From NCBI GenBank assembly GCA_030827315.1, contig JAURER010000010.1, positions 24,121-88,120 of the forward strand: DNA of 64,000 bases. The letters are read 5' to 3'. Shown piece after piece: positions 52,449-64,000 of the stretch. The notes below the pieces were generated by a model. It worked only from the letters and a program-made list of their open reading frames with translations. It ran no database searches and was not told the origin of the DNA. Every line of letters starts with the position of its first letter. Position 1 is the first letter of the stretch. Both the position numbers and the translations under genes were made by a program. Source of the DNA: Gemmatimonadota bacterium (GTDB lineage: Bacteria; Gemmatimonadota; Gemmatimonadetes; Longimicrobiales; Gaopeijiaceae).

Positions 52449-52847
52449 TCAGTTGCAGGTGACGGCGCCGGGGGCGTTCGCGGGGGTGGCACCACTCGGG
52501 TTCGCGTCGCCGAAGTAGAAGCCGCATTGGCGTCCCGCCCCCGACAGTCCGGAGTGCGTGCCCGTGGCCGCCCAGCCCGATCCGGTGGCCTCGTTGATGA
52601 CGATCGTCACCCGGTCCGTGATCGTGATGGTCAGGTCGTCGACGTCGCTCGCGTACGTGAAGTTGTCGCTCAGGTAGATCTCCTGCTGACTCGCCACGTT
52701 CTTGAGGTCGGACGTGACGGCGGCGACGTATGACTTCTCGCGCATCGCGGAGAACTTCGGGATCGCGATCGCGGCGAGGATGCCGATGATGACGACGACG
52801 ATCAGGAGCTCGATCAGCGTGAACCCGTCTCGGGCAGGGCGCATCAT
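52449..52847 (-). CDS. Type IV pilin-like (major pilin) protein
   Basis: MMRPARDGFTLIELLIVVVIIGILAAIAIPKFSAMREKSYVAAVTSDLKNVASQQEIY; prepilin G|FTLIE cleavage motif. Confidence 0.93.
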   Translation of the reverse strand: MMRPARDGFTLIELLIVVVIIGILAAIAIPKFSAMREKSYVAAVTSDLKNVASQQEIYLSDNFTYASDVDDLTITITDRVTIVINEATGSGWAATGTHSGLSGAGRQCGFYFGDANPSGATPANAPGAVTCN

Positions 52848-53061
52848 GGCAGGTCCTTGGCGTGCGCGATGTCCAGCGATGGCCCGGACCGGGCGCATCG
52901 GAAAGTTGCCGGGCATAAGGCAACGGATCACAATCACGCTACGCTGGTGGACCCGCGGGAGCAAGCGGGTCGTCGAGGCCCGGCAGGACCGATTGAACGG
53001 GATTACCGCCGGCCCTACTTTTCCGGCCTGACCCCCGCCCGCAGCACCGCTCGGAGGACTC

Positions 53062-53808
53062 GTGGCTGGCCATAACAAATGGTCGAAGATCAAGCGCAAG
53101 AAGGGCGTCAACGACGCCAGGCGCGGCGCGCTCTTCACCAAGCTCATTCGAGAGATCACCGTCGCGGCCCGCGAGGGTGGCGGCAGCGTGGACTTCAACG
53201 CTCGGCTCCGTCTGGCCGTGGACACGGCCAAGGCCGCCTCGATGCCGCAGGAGAACATTGACCGGGCCATCAAGAAGGGCACGGGCGAGCTGGAGGGCGT
53301 CGACTACCAGGAGACCACCTACGAGGGGTACGGTCCCGGGGGCGTCGCGCTCTTCATCGAGTGCCTCACGGACAACACCAACCGGACCGTTGCGGACGTC
53401 CGGTTCGCTCTGTCGAAGAACGACGGGAGCCTCGGGACCGACGGCTCGGTCGCATGGCAGTTCGATCGCAAGGGGCAGCTCGTGATCGACGCCACGAGGT
53501 ACGACGAGGACACCGTCTTCGAGGCCGCCATCGACGCCGGCGCCGAGGATGTCGCGGGCGACGGGGAGGAGTTCGTGATTACCACGGAGCCGTCCGCGTT
53601 CGCGGCGGTGCAGCAGGGACTCCGTGAGGCGGGCATCGAGGTGTCCTCCGCGGAGCTGACCCGCGTCGCCAAGAACGAAGTCTCGGTGAGCGGGCAGGAA
53701 GCCGAGAAGCTCCTCAGGCTCATGGAAATGCTCGACGACCTCGACGACGTCCAGAAGGTCCACTCGAACGCCGACATCGACGAAGCGGTTCTCGCCGAGG
53801 CGATGTAG
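53062..53808 (+). CDS. yebC: YebC/PmpR family transcriptional/translational regulator
   Basis: MAGHNKWSKIKRKKGVNDARRGALFTKLIREITVAAREGGG. Confidence 0.97.
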   Translation: MAGHNKWSKIKRKKGVNDARRGALFTKLIREITVAAREGGGSVDFNARLRLAVDTAKAASMPQENIDRAIKKGTGELEGVDYQETTYEGYGPGGVALFIECLTDNTNRTVADVRFALSKNDGSLGTDGSVAWQFDRKGQLVIDATRYDEDTVFEAAIDAGAEDVAGDGEEFVITTEPSAFAAVQQGLREAGIEVSSAELTRVAKNEVSVSGQEAEKLLRLMEMLDDLDDVQKVHSNADIDEAVLAEAM

Positions 53809-53816
53809 CACCCGGC

Positions 53817-54353
53817 GTGCGAGCGAGCGCCGACGGAGAGAGGGCGGGTGGCACCGACCGGCCCGACGAGGTGCTGGTGCTCGGCATCGACCCGGGTACC
53901 GCCACGACCGGGTACGGGGTGGTCCGGCGCTCGGGCGTCGCTCGGGTCGCACTCGTGGAGTGCGGCGTGATCCGCACTTCGGCGGCTGAGCCGCTGCCGG
54001 TGCGGATCCGCGAGATCTATGATTCGATCGTCGGGCTCATCGAGCGCCACCGTCCGTTCGCCGTGTCCGTGGAGGAGGTGTTCCACGGAAAGAACGCGCA
54101 GAGCGCGCTCAAGCTGGGGCACGCCCGGGGCGCCATCCTTCTGGCCGCCGCGCACCACGACGTTATGATTGCCGAGTACGCCCCGCGGCAGATCAAGAAG
54201 GCCGTCGTCGGCACGGGAAACGCAACCAAGGATCAGGTGGGCTTCATGGTCATGCAGCAGCTTCGCCTGCGACAGGCCCCGGCGCCCGCCGACGCGGCGG
54301 ACGGTGTGGCCGCCGCGCTGTGCCACTGCATGATCGGAAGCTTCCCCCGGTGA
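53817..54353 (+). CDS. ruvC: Crossover junction endodeoxyribonuclease RuvC
   Basis: VLGIDPGTATTGYGVV; VEEVFHGKNAQSALKLGHARGAILLAA; QIKKAVVGTGNATKDQVGFMV. Start codon uncertain. Confidence 0.95.
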   Translation: MRASADGERAGGTDRPDEVLVLGIDPGTATTGYGVVRRSGVARVALVECGVIRTSAAEPLPVRIREIYDSIVGLIERHRPFAVSVEEVFHGKNAQSALKLGHARGAILLAAAHHDVMIAEYAPRQIKKAVVGTGNATKDQVGFMVMQQLRLRQAPAPADAADGVAAALCHCMIGSFPR

Positions 54354-54931
54354 TCTCCCGGCTCCGCGGCACCGTCCTGACGCGCGATGCCGAGCGCGTC
54401 GAGGTCGAGACTTCGGGCGGCGTCGTCTACGAAGTGGAGGTCCCGCTCACCGTCCTGCAGCGCCTTCCCTCGCCCGGGGGAGCCGTGGAGATCCGCACGG
54501 TGCAGGTGGTGACGGAGAACTCGGTCGCGCTGTACGGTTTCGTCGACGCGCACGAGCGGACGCTCTTCCAGCGGCTGCTCACCGCGTCGGGTGTGGGTGC
54601 GAAGGTGGCACTCGCCATGATGTCGACCTTCTCGGCGGAGCGTCTCGCACGGGCCCTGGTGGAAAAAGACCTCACGGCGCTGCAGCAGGTCAGCGGCATC
54701 GGACGCAAGAAGGCGGAGAAGATCGCCCTCGAGCTGGCCGACCGGGTGGCCGATCTGGCCATCGTCACGCCCCGCGCTCCGGGGCAGTCCAGCGGGGCCC
54801 AGGAAGCGGTCCAGGCGCTCGTCGCCCTCGGCTACTCGTTCGCCGATGCCGATCGCGCGGTGCGCGAGGTGCTGGAGGCCGGCACTCCCAAGACCACCGA
54901 CGAGCTGATCCGAAAGGCGCTGGCGGGGTAG
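54350..54931 (+). CDS. ruvA: Holliday junction branch migration protein RuvA
   Basis: VISRLRGTVLTRDAERVEVETSGGVVYEVEVP; GVGAKVALAMMSTFSAERLARALVEKDLTALQQVSGIGRKKAEKIALEL. GTGA overlap with ruvC. Confidence 0.94.
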   Translation: MISRLRGTVLTRDAERVEVETSGGVVYEVEVPLTVLQRLPSPGGAVEIRTVQVVTENSVALYGFVDAHERTLFQRLLTASGVGAKVALAMMSTFSAERLARALVEKDLTALQQVSGIGRKKAEKIALELADRVADLAIVTPRAPGQSSGAQEAVQALVALGYSFADADRAVREVLEAGTPKTTDELIRKALAG

Positions 54932-54940
54932 GGAGGAGCG

Positions 54941-56002
54941 ATGACGGAACACACGCACATCACCACACCCGACCCGATCGACGACGACGCCCAGGCCGAG
55001 CCGTCGCTCCGGCCCAGCCGGCTGGCCGAGTTCATCGGTCAGGCCAGGGTGCGCGAGGCGCTCTCGATCGCGATCGAGGCCGCCCGCCAGCGCCGGGAGG
55101 CGCTCGACCACATCCTCTTCCATGGCCCCCCCGGCCTGGGCAAGACCACGCTCGCCTCCCTGCTCGCGCGGGAGATGGGCGTGAACATCAAGACGACCTC
55201 CGGCCCCGTACTCGAGAAGCCGGCGGACCTCGTCGGGATTCTCACGAACCAGCGGGAGGGTGACATCCTCTTCATCGACGAGATCCATCGTCTTCGGCCG
55301 ATCATCGAGGAGTTCCTGTATCCGGCCATGGAGGACTGGCAGGTCGATATCCGTCTCTCCGACGGGCCCAAGGCCCAGACGATGACGATGAAGATCGAAC
55401 GCTTCACCCTCGTCGGTGCGACGACCCGGTTCGGCGCGCTCACCGCCCCGATGCGCGCGCGATTCGGGATCGTGCAGCGGATGCACTACTACCCGCCGGA
55501 GGAGCTGGTCACCATCGTGCGTCGCTCGGCCGACATCCTCGGCGTGGAGACGAGCGGGGACGGCGCTCTCGAGATCGCGAAGCGGTCGCGCGGTACACCG
55601 CGTGTGGCGAACCGGCTGCTGCGGCGCGTGCGTGACTTCGCACAGGTTCGGGCGGACGGACACATCGACGGGCACGTGGCCCGTGACGCGCTCGAGCTCC
55701 TCGACGTAGACGAGTACGGGCTCGACGAGATGGACGTGCGCGTGCTCAGAACCCTCATCGAGAAGTTCGAGGGAGGGCCCGTGGGGCTGAACTCGCTGGC
55801 CGTCGCCATGGGGGAGGACGCGACCACGCTCGAGGAGGTCTACGAGCCCTTCCTGATCATGGAGGGCTTCCTGCAGCGGACGCCGCAGGGGCGGATCGCG
55901 ACGCCTCGGGCCTTCCGTCGCTTCGGCTACACCCTGCCGAAGAAGCATGGCGACGACCACGGGGGTACCGGCACCCAGGCGTCGCTCTTCGTCGAGGAAT
56001 GA
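54941..56002 (+). CDS. ruvB: Holliday junction branch migration DNA helicase RuvB
   Basis: [71 protein letters not shown]. Confidence 0.97.
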   Translation: MTEHTHITTPDPIDDDAQAEPSLRPSRLAEFIGQARVREALSIAIEAARQRREALDHILFHGPPGLGKTTLASLLAREMGVNIKTTSGPVLEKPADLVGILTNQREGDILFIDEIHRLRPIIEEFLYPAMEDWQVDIRLSDGPKAQTMTMKIERFTLVGATTRFGALTAPMRARFGIVQRMHYYPPEELVTIVRRSADILGVETSGDGALEIAKRSRGTPRVANRLLRRVRDFAQVRADGHIDGHVARDALELLDVDEYGLDEMDVRVLRTLIEKFEGGPVGLNSLAVAMGEDATTLEEVYEPFLIMEGFLQRTPQGRIATPRAFRRFGYTLPKKHGDDHGGTGTQASLFVEE

Positions 56003-56530
56003 TGCGGCGGACTCTGCACGCATCGGCGGCCGACTCCCTGCGGCTGGCCGTGGCGTGCGCGGACGCGAATCGCCGACTTCCGGTACTCGAGTCCGCGGAG
56101 GTGGTGCTGCCCGCCCGGGACTCGGCGACGGTCCTCCTCCTCGACGGAACCGGTGCGGTGCGCGATGCCTCGGGCACGCGGGTGGTCGAAGCGGGCCTCA
56201 CCGACTGGCGCGCCGTGGGAGACTTCGGTCAGGATGGCGCCAGCGAGGCGATCGACGTCGTGTGGAGTTCCGGCGGCGGGAGCGTGACCTCGATGGAGCT
56301 GGCGCTCTTCGCGCTGGAGCACGGGGGGTGGATGTCCGACGACGTGTGGCGGTGGCGCGCGTCGGCTCCGCTGGGAGATCGGGTGCGCGTGCGGGCGCTC
56401 ACGGGGGACCGCGAAATCGTGGAGGTCCACCTGACCCGGCACGGTCCGGGCGACCTCTCCTGCTGCCCCACCCACGAGGCCGTGCTCTGTTTCGTCGTGA
56501 CGGGCGGCGGGGTGGAGGAGCGCTCAACCC

Positions 56531-56541
<11 letters not shown>
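55999..56541 (+). CDS. Hypothetical protein between ruvB and queA
   Basis: ATGA overlap with ruvB and overlap with queA. 180 aa, [14 protein letters not shown]... [20 protein letters not shown]; no family named with confidence. Confidence 0.65.
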
Positions 56542-59129
<2,588 letters not shown>

Positions 59130-59132
59130 GGC

Positions 59133-59654
59133 GTGGCGATTCGCGACATCGTCCTGATGGGCGATCCGGTGCTGCGACAGGAGGCCGAAGACGTCACCGT
59201 CTTCGACGCCGCGCTCCGGGCGCTGGTCCGCGACATGTACGAGACGATGTACCACGCCGACGGCATCGGCCTGGCCGCCCCGCAGATCGGCATCGCGAAG
59301 CGGGTGCTCGTGGTCGACCTGCGCCGTGCCGACGAGGACGATGACGAGCCGCCCAAGGTTGCTCTGATCAACCCGAAGATCGTCTGGTCGAGCGACGAGA
59401 CGTACAGGGCGTCGGAGGGGTGCCTCTCCATCCCCGGAATCGAGGAGATCGTCGAGCGTCCGTTCGCCATCCGCGTCGAGGGGCGCGACGTGAACGGCAA
59501 CGAGGTCGTCGTGGAGGCCGAGGATCTCTTCGGACGCGCGCTCCAGCACGAGATCGACCACCTCGACGGCATCCTCTTCCTGGATCGGGTGAGCGCGCTG
59601 AAGCGGAAGATACTGCTCAAGAAGTGGAAGAAGCTCGAGCCCGAGCGGGTGTGA
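59133..59654 (+). CDS. def: Peptide deformylase
   Basis: HADGIGLAAPQIG; EGCLSIPGI; LQHEIDHLDGILFLDRVS (metal-binding HEIDH). Confidence 0.96.
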   Translation: MAIRDIVLMGDPVLRQEAEDVTVFDAALRALVRDMYETMYHADGIGLAAPQIGIAKRVLVVDLRRADEDDDEPPKVALINPKIVWSSDETYRASEGCLSIPGIEEIVERPFAIRVEGRDVNGNEVVVEAEDLFGRALQHEIDHLDGILFLDRVSALKRKILLKKWKKLEPERV

Positions 59655-59661
59655 CGGCGCC

Positions 59662-60654
59662 ATGAGGATCCTCTTCTGGGGCACGCCGGAGTTCGCGGTT
59701 CCGTCGCTCCGCGCGCTCGACGCCGAAGGCTTCGACCTCGTGGGTGTCGTCACGCAGCCCGATCGTCCCGCTGGTCGCGGCCGGCGTCTACGTCCGTCCG
59801 CCGTCCGGGAGGAGGCGACGGAGCTCGGGCTTCCGGTACTCACCCCGGAGCATCCCCGGACCGAGGAGTTCACGGGGGCGATCCGTGCCCTGCGGCCCGA
59901 CGTGTCGGTGGTCGTCGCCTACGGACACATTCTGCGGCCGGAGGTGCTCGCGATCCCGCGACTTGGCTCGATCAACGTCCATGCGTCTCTCCTCCCGGCG
60001 CTCCGCGGGGCCGCGCCGATCAACTGGGCGATCGCCCGTGGCCACACCGAGACCGGCGTGACGATCATGCGCATGGTCGAGGCGATGGACGCGGGCCCCG
60101 TCCTCCTGCGCGTTCGCGAGCCGATCCTCCCCGGCGAATCCGCCGGCGAACTTTCGCTTCGCCTCTCCGAAGTCGGGGCGGCGGCGCTCGTCGAGACGCT
60201 CCTGCTTCTCGACGCCGGCGTCGCCGAGGAGGTCGAGCAGGACCACGCCGCGGCGACCTTCGCGCCGAAGGTGGATCGTTCGTCGGCCCGCATCGACTGG
60301 AGCCTTCCGGCCCCGGAGGTCGCGGCGCTGGTGCGCGGCATGGACCCCGTCCCGGGTGCCTGGGCGGAGCTTGGCGCGGATCCCGTGAAGCTCTTCCGTC
60401 CCTCTGCCTGGTCGGCCGCGGAGGTCGCCTCGCTCGAGGCGGACGGGACACCGACCAACGGTGGGCCGCGAAGGCGGGGTGACTCGCCACGCCCGGGGCT
60501 GGTCCTGGCGGCGAACGCGGACGTCGGGGTGCTGGTCGCAACGGGCGTCGGTGGGGTCGCGTTCGCGGAGGTCCAGCCTCCTGGCGGGCGCCGGATGAGC
60601 GCCGCGGACTGGGTGAACGGCCGCGGCGTCGAAGCCGGACAGCGCTTCGCGTGA
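59662..60654 (+). CDS. fmt: Methionyl-tRNA formyltransferase
   Basis: MRILFWGTPEFAVPSLRALDAEGFDLVGVVTQPDRPAGRGRRL; INVHASLLPALRGAAPINWAIARGHTETGVTIMRM. Confidence 0.96.
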   Translation: MRILFWGTPEFAVPSLRALDAEGFDLVGVVTQPDRPAGRGRRLRPSAVREEATELGLPVLTPEHPRTEEFTGAIRALRPDVSVVVAYGHILRPEVLAIPRLGSINVHASLLPALRGAAPINWAIARGHTETGVTIMRMVEAMDAGPVLLRVREPILPGESAGELSLRLSEVGAAALVETLLLLDAGVAEEVEQDHAAATFAPKVDRSSARIDWSLPAPEVAALVRGMDPVPGAWAELGADPVKLFRPSAWSAAEVASLEADGTPTNGGPRRRGDSPRPGLVLAANADVGVLVATGVGGVAFAEVQPPGGRRMSAADWVNGRGVEAGQRFA

Positions 60655-61322
60655 CGGCGCGCGCCGCCGGCGTGCTCCCCCCGTTGCACGTCGTCACCGA
60701 CGACCGGATCCTCGCCGCGGACGACTGGGTGACCCGCGCACGGGCGGTCCTCGACGCGGGCGCCGACGGTTTGATGCTGCACGTCCGTGGCCCCGGGACC
60801 TCGGGCCGGCGACTCTTCGACCTCGCACGGATGCTCGCTCCCGGAGCGGCGGCCTCGGGTGCGGTGCTGACGGTCAACGACCGTGCCGACGTGGCGCTCG
60901 CGGCGGGGCTGCGGGCGGTGCATCTCGGTGCGCGGTCGCTGACGCCTTCGGACGCACGGGGCCTGCTGGGTGCGGAGGCGCGGATCGGGCTTTCCTGTCA
61001 CGCGCCGGCCGATCTCGCCGGGGCACGCACCGGCCGCGTGGACTACGCGTTCGCGGGCAACGTCTTTCGCACGTCCTCGCATCCGGAGCTGGAGGCGAAG
61101 GGAACGGCCTGGCTGGGCCGCATGGTCGCGGAGGCGGGGAAGATTCCGGTCTTCGCGATCGGGGGCGTGACGCCCGACGCCGTGGCCCCGCTGATCTCCG
61201 CCGGGGCCGCGGGGGTGGCCGTGATGGGTGGCGTCTGGGGATCGCCGGATCCCGCCGCGGCCGCGGCCCACTACATTGCGACGATCACGCGCGCATTCGA
61301 GGAGGCGCACGGTGGCGACTGA
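60651..61322 (+). CDS. thiE: Thiamine phosphate synthase (ThiE/TenI family)
   Basis: VTDDRIL...; LHVRGPGTSGRRLFDLA; LTVNDRADVALAAGLRAVHLGARSL; GGVTPDAVAPLISAGAAGVAVMGGVW. Confidence 0.88.
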   Translation: MTARAAGVLPPLHVVTDDRILAADDWVTRARAVLDAGADGLMLHVRGPGTSGRRLFDLARMLAPGAAASGAVLTVNDRADVALAAGLRAVHLGARSLTPSDARGLLGAEARIGLSCHAPADLAGARTGRVDYAFAGNVFRTSSHPELEAKGTAWLGRMVAEAGKIPVFAIGGVTPDAVAPLISAGAAGVAVMGGVWGSPDPAAAAAHYIATITRAFEEAHGGD

Positions 61323-61533
61323 TACGGCAACGATTCGAGTTCGGGTGAACGGCAAGGACAGGGAGATCACACGCGGGCTGACGGTGCGTGGTCTCCTCGA
61401 GAGCCTTGAACTGCACCCCGGCATGGTCGTGGTGGAGCTGAACCGCGAAATCCTGGAACGAGACAGCTATGGCGAGACGGACGTGTCCCCAGGAGACACG
61501 CTCGAGCTCGTACACTTCGTCGGAGGAGGTTGA
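61312..61533 (+). CDS. thiS: Sulfur carrier protein ThiS
   Basis: IRVRVNGKDREITRGLTVRGLLESLELHPGMVVVELNREILERDSYGETDVSPGDTLELVHFVGGG; C-terminal Gly-Gly. Confidence 0.93.
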   Translation: MATDTATIRVRVNGKDREITRGLTVRGLLESLELHPGMVVVELNREILERDSYGETDVSPGDTLELVHFVGGG

Positions 61534-61536
61534 GGC

Positions 61537-62343
61537 ATGAGCGATGCGACGATCGCGGAGTCGAGGAAGCTCGACGGGCCGCTCGTCATCGGGGACGTGA
61601 CGTTCACCTCGCGTCTGATCGTGGGTACCGGGAAGTACACGACCAACGAGGTCATGATCGACGCGATCCGGGCTTCGGGCGCCGAGATGGTGACGGTCGC
61701 GGTGCGGCGGGTGGACCTCGACCGCACCCGTGAAGAGGGGATCCTGCACCACCTGAGTCCCGATGAGTTCTTCCTCCTCGCGAACACCGCGGGCTGCTAC
61801 ACCGCCGAGGATGCCGTACGCTACGCCCGCCTGGCGCGTGCCGCGGGCTTCAACGAGTTCGTGAAGCTCGAGGTCATCGGTGACGAACGGACGCTTCTGC
61901 CCGACGTGCACGCCACGCTCGAGGCCGCGAGGACCCTGGCGGACGAAGGCTTCAAGGTGATGGCCTACACCAACGACGATCTGATCACCGCGCTGCGTCT
62001 CGAGGACGCCGGATGCGTCGCCGTCATGCCACTCGCCAGCCCCATCGGAAGCGGGCTCGGGGTGGTGAACCCGTACTTCATCCGGGAGATCAAGCGGCGC
62101 CTCGAGGTGCCCGTCATCGTCGACGCGGGCGTCGGCACCGCGTCCGACGCATGCGTGACGATGGAGCAGGGCGTGGACGGGGTGCTCATGAACACGGCGC
62201 TGGCCGCGGCGGATGACCCGGTCCGGATGTCCCACGCCATGAAGCATGCGGTCGTCGCCGGAAGGCTCGCCTTCCTCGCCGGTCGCATGCCGTCTCGCGA
62301 GATCGCGGTCCCGTCCTCGCCGACCACAGGGATGCTGGGCTGA
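61537..62343 (+). CDS. thiG: Thiazole synthase ThiG
   Basis: VIGDVTFTSRLIVGTGKYTTNEVM; NTAGCYTAEDAVRYARLAR; VMPLASPIGSGLGVVNPYFI; VDAGVGTASDACVTMEQGVDGVLMNTA. Confidence 0.96.
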   Translation: MSDATIAESRKLDGPLVIGDVTFTSRLIVGTGKYTTNEVMIDAIRASGAEMVTVAVRRVDLDRTREEGILHHLSPDEFFLLANTAGCYTAEDAVRYARLARAAGFNEFVKLEVIGDERTLLPDVHATLEAARTLADEGFKVMAYTNDDLITALRLEDAGCVAVMPLASPIGSGLGVVNPYFIREIKRRLEVPVIVDAGVGTASDACVTMEQGVDGVLMNTALAAADDPVRMSHAMKHAVVAGRLAFLAGRMPSREIAVPSSPTTGMLG

Positions 62344-63647
62344 GCCGGGTCGGTCCCGGCCGCTCGGCAGCGCTTGCGGTCCGGCTCGAGGCGGAGCGGG
62401 GGCGACGTCTCGATCGCGCCTTCGCCGGCACCGCGTCCGCCCTCGCGGAACGTGACCGGGCATTCGCGCACGAGCTCGCGTACGGGGTGACGCGGCTGCG
62501 CGGGCGGCTCGACCATCTCGTGGGCCCGCACGTCCGGCGGGGTCTGGACAGCGTCGATCCGTCGATTCTCGAGGTGCTGAGGCTCGGGACGTACCAGCTC
62601 TTTCTCATGGGCGGCGTGCCTGCCTATGCCGCGGTGGCCGAGTCCGTCGAGCAGGCGCGTGACGTCGCCGGCCCGCGGGTGGCCGGCTTCGTGAACGCGG
62701 TGCTCCGGCGCGTCGCCGAGGCGGGAGACGGTACCGAGCGCTTCCCCGCGGAGTCGTCCGACCCGGCCGGATTTCTCGCCAGCTGGGGTTCCCATCCCCG
62801 GTGGCTCGTCGATCGCTGGCTTCAGAGGTGGAGCGCCTCGGAGGTTCGGCGCCTCGTCGAGGTCGACAACCGCCGGCCCGCCGTGTTCCTCGTGCCCCTC
62901 GGCTCGACGGCCGGGGAAGCCGTCATACGCCTGGCCGGCGCGGGGATCGGCGCAGAGGTCGTGGGCCTCGGCACGGGCTGCGTGCGCCTGGACGAGGGCG
63001 TGGCGGTCGGGGCCGCGCTCGACGTCGCGGGGCCGGCGATCGTGCAGGATCCCGCCGCGAATCTCGTCTCGACGTACGCGGATGTTCCATCGGGCACGAT
63101 CGTTGCTGATCTTTGTGCGGCACCCGGCGGAAAGGCCCTCGCCCTGCCCGCCCCAGACCTCAGGATCTTCGCCGCAGATCGTTCGGAGTCGCGTATCCGC
63201 CTGCTCAGAGACAACGCCCGCCGTACGGGCCGCTCGGTCGCCGTCGCCGTCGCGGACGCCACGCGTCCGCCGATCCGGGCCGCGGACGTCGTCATGCTCG
63301 ACGTGCCGTGCACCGGGACGGGCACGCTCGCACGGCATCCGGACGCCCGCTGGCGGCTGCGCCCCGATTCGATCGCGCAGATGACCGCCCTCCAGGACCG
63401 CATGCTGGCGGCCGCGGCCGACGTCGTCGTGCCGGGAGGACTGCTCGTCTATTCGACATGCTCTCTCGAGCCCGAGGAGAACGGCTTACGCGTGCGCGCC
63501 TTCCTGGCGTCCCGCCCGGACTTCGTGCTCGAGCCGTCGGACGCGGTGTCGCCCGACCTGCTCGATGCGGACGGATGTCTGTCGATGACGCCACAGGCTC
63601 AGGGCTTCGACGGGTCCTACGCGGCCCGGATGAGGAGGGCCCGGTGA
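62340..63647 (+). CDS. rsmB: 16S rRNA (cytosine(967)-C(5))-methyltransferase RsmB (NusB-like domain + SUN-type MTase); start probably CTG at 62340
   Basis: Frame 0 from 62340 encodes LSRVGPGRSAALAVRLEAERGRRLDRAFAGTASALAERDRAFAHELAYGVTRLRGRLDHLVG, the expected NusB-like N-terminus. The track's GTG at 62487 would delete it. Then ADLCAAPGGKALAL, DVPCTGTGTLARHPDARWR, YSTCSLEPEEN. Confidence 0.85.
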   Translation: MSRVGPGRSAALAVRLEAERGRRLDRAFAGTASALAERDRAFAHELAYGVTRLRGRLDHLVGPHVRRGLDSVDPSILEVLRLGTYQLFLMGGVPAYAAVAESVEQARDVAGPRVAGFVNAVLRRVAEAGDGTERFPAESSDPAGFLASWGSHPRWLVDRWLQRWSASEVRRLVEVDNRRPAVFLVPLGSTAGEAVIRLAGAGIGAEVVGLGTGCVRLDEGVAVGAALDVAGPAIVQDPAANLVSTYADVPSGTIVADLCAAPGGKALALPAPDLRIFAADRSESRIRLLRDNARRTGRSVAVAVADATRPPIRAADVVMLDVPCTGTGTLARHPDARWRLRPDSIAQMTALQDRMLAAAADVVVPGGLLVYSTCSLEPEENGLRVRAFLASRPDFVLEPSDAVSPDLLDADGCLSMTPQAQGFDGSYAARMRRAR

Positions 63648-64000
63648 AGCTCGGGGATTCGGTCGGGCGCAGTCGTCGCCGAGGCAAGGCGGGCAATGAG
63701 CCTGGGGCTACCCGGGGCGCCGGCGCCGCGAGCGAGCGGATTCAGGGCCGGAGCGGACGCTCCGCCCGGATGCGCGGCCGCGGGTTCGTCGGCGTCCTGG
63801 CCGGCCTGGCCTTGGCCGGGTGGCTCGTGGGCTACGTCATCTCCACCCGCGTGGTCTTTCCCGCGCCCCCTCCCCCCGGAGATCTGTTCGAGGTCCCCGA
63901 TCTTCGCGGCCTCGGCCTCGCGAGCGCGACCGAGCGGCTCGCGGGCTTCGGGCTGGACCTGGGGCCCGTCGACTCCCTTCAGCACCCGTCCGTCGCGGCC
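63644..64000 (+). CDS. Membrane protein with PASTA domain (truncated by window end)
   Basis: GTG overlaps the rsmB stop (GTGA). Manual translation: MKLGDSVGRSRRRG...GFVGVLAGLALAGWLVGYVISTRVVFPAPPPPGDLFEVPDLRGLGLASATERLAGFGLDLGPVDS. Not in the supplied ORF track. Confidence 0.8.
   Translation, partial: MKLGDSVGRSRRRGKAGNEPGATRGAGAASERIQGRSGRSARMRGRGFVGVLAGLALAGWLVGYVISTRVVFPAPPPPGDLFEVPDLRGLGLASATERLAGFGLDLGPVDSLQHPSVAA

Overview
High-GC bacterial chromosomal window, mostly tightly packed coding sequence. From gene content I infer a Gemmatimonadota-like or related environmental lineage (inference only). I saw no phage, IS element, CRISPR array, rRNA or tRNA. Left part (1-16.8 kb): ECF sigma/anti-sigma pair, holA, SPOR-domain protein, mutS, cystathionine beta-synthase/cysteine synthase-type enzyme, D-Ala-D-Ala ligase, rhomboid protease, divergent EF-G paralog, proC and sdhCAB. 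Centre (17-50 kb): an accessory, largely exported amide/peptide-catabolism region. It holds an acetamidase/formamidase fused to a D-aminoacylase, several M20 hydrolases (two of them close paralogs about 8 kb apart), M19 and S9 peptidases, two amidases, a threonine-to-glycine pair, a PQQ dehydrogenase with a cytochrome c, and a compact methyltransferase/flavoprotein/type III PKS cluster overlapping an M20 gene. thiC sits here behind a recognisable TPP riboswitch. Right part (51-64 kb): a PepSY-type membrane protein behind a Fur-box-like palindrome, an orphan pilin, then yebC-ruvCAB-queA-tgt-yajC-def-fmt, with thiE-thiS-thiG inserted before rsmB and a PASTA protein. Best candidates for follow-up: the formamidase/D-aminoacylase fusion, the M20-linked type III PKS operon, the EF-G paralog with altered G3/G4 motifs, the Fur-box/PepSY unit, the operator-like palindrome upstream of yceI, and two probable CTG-start genes at CTGA overlaps.
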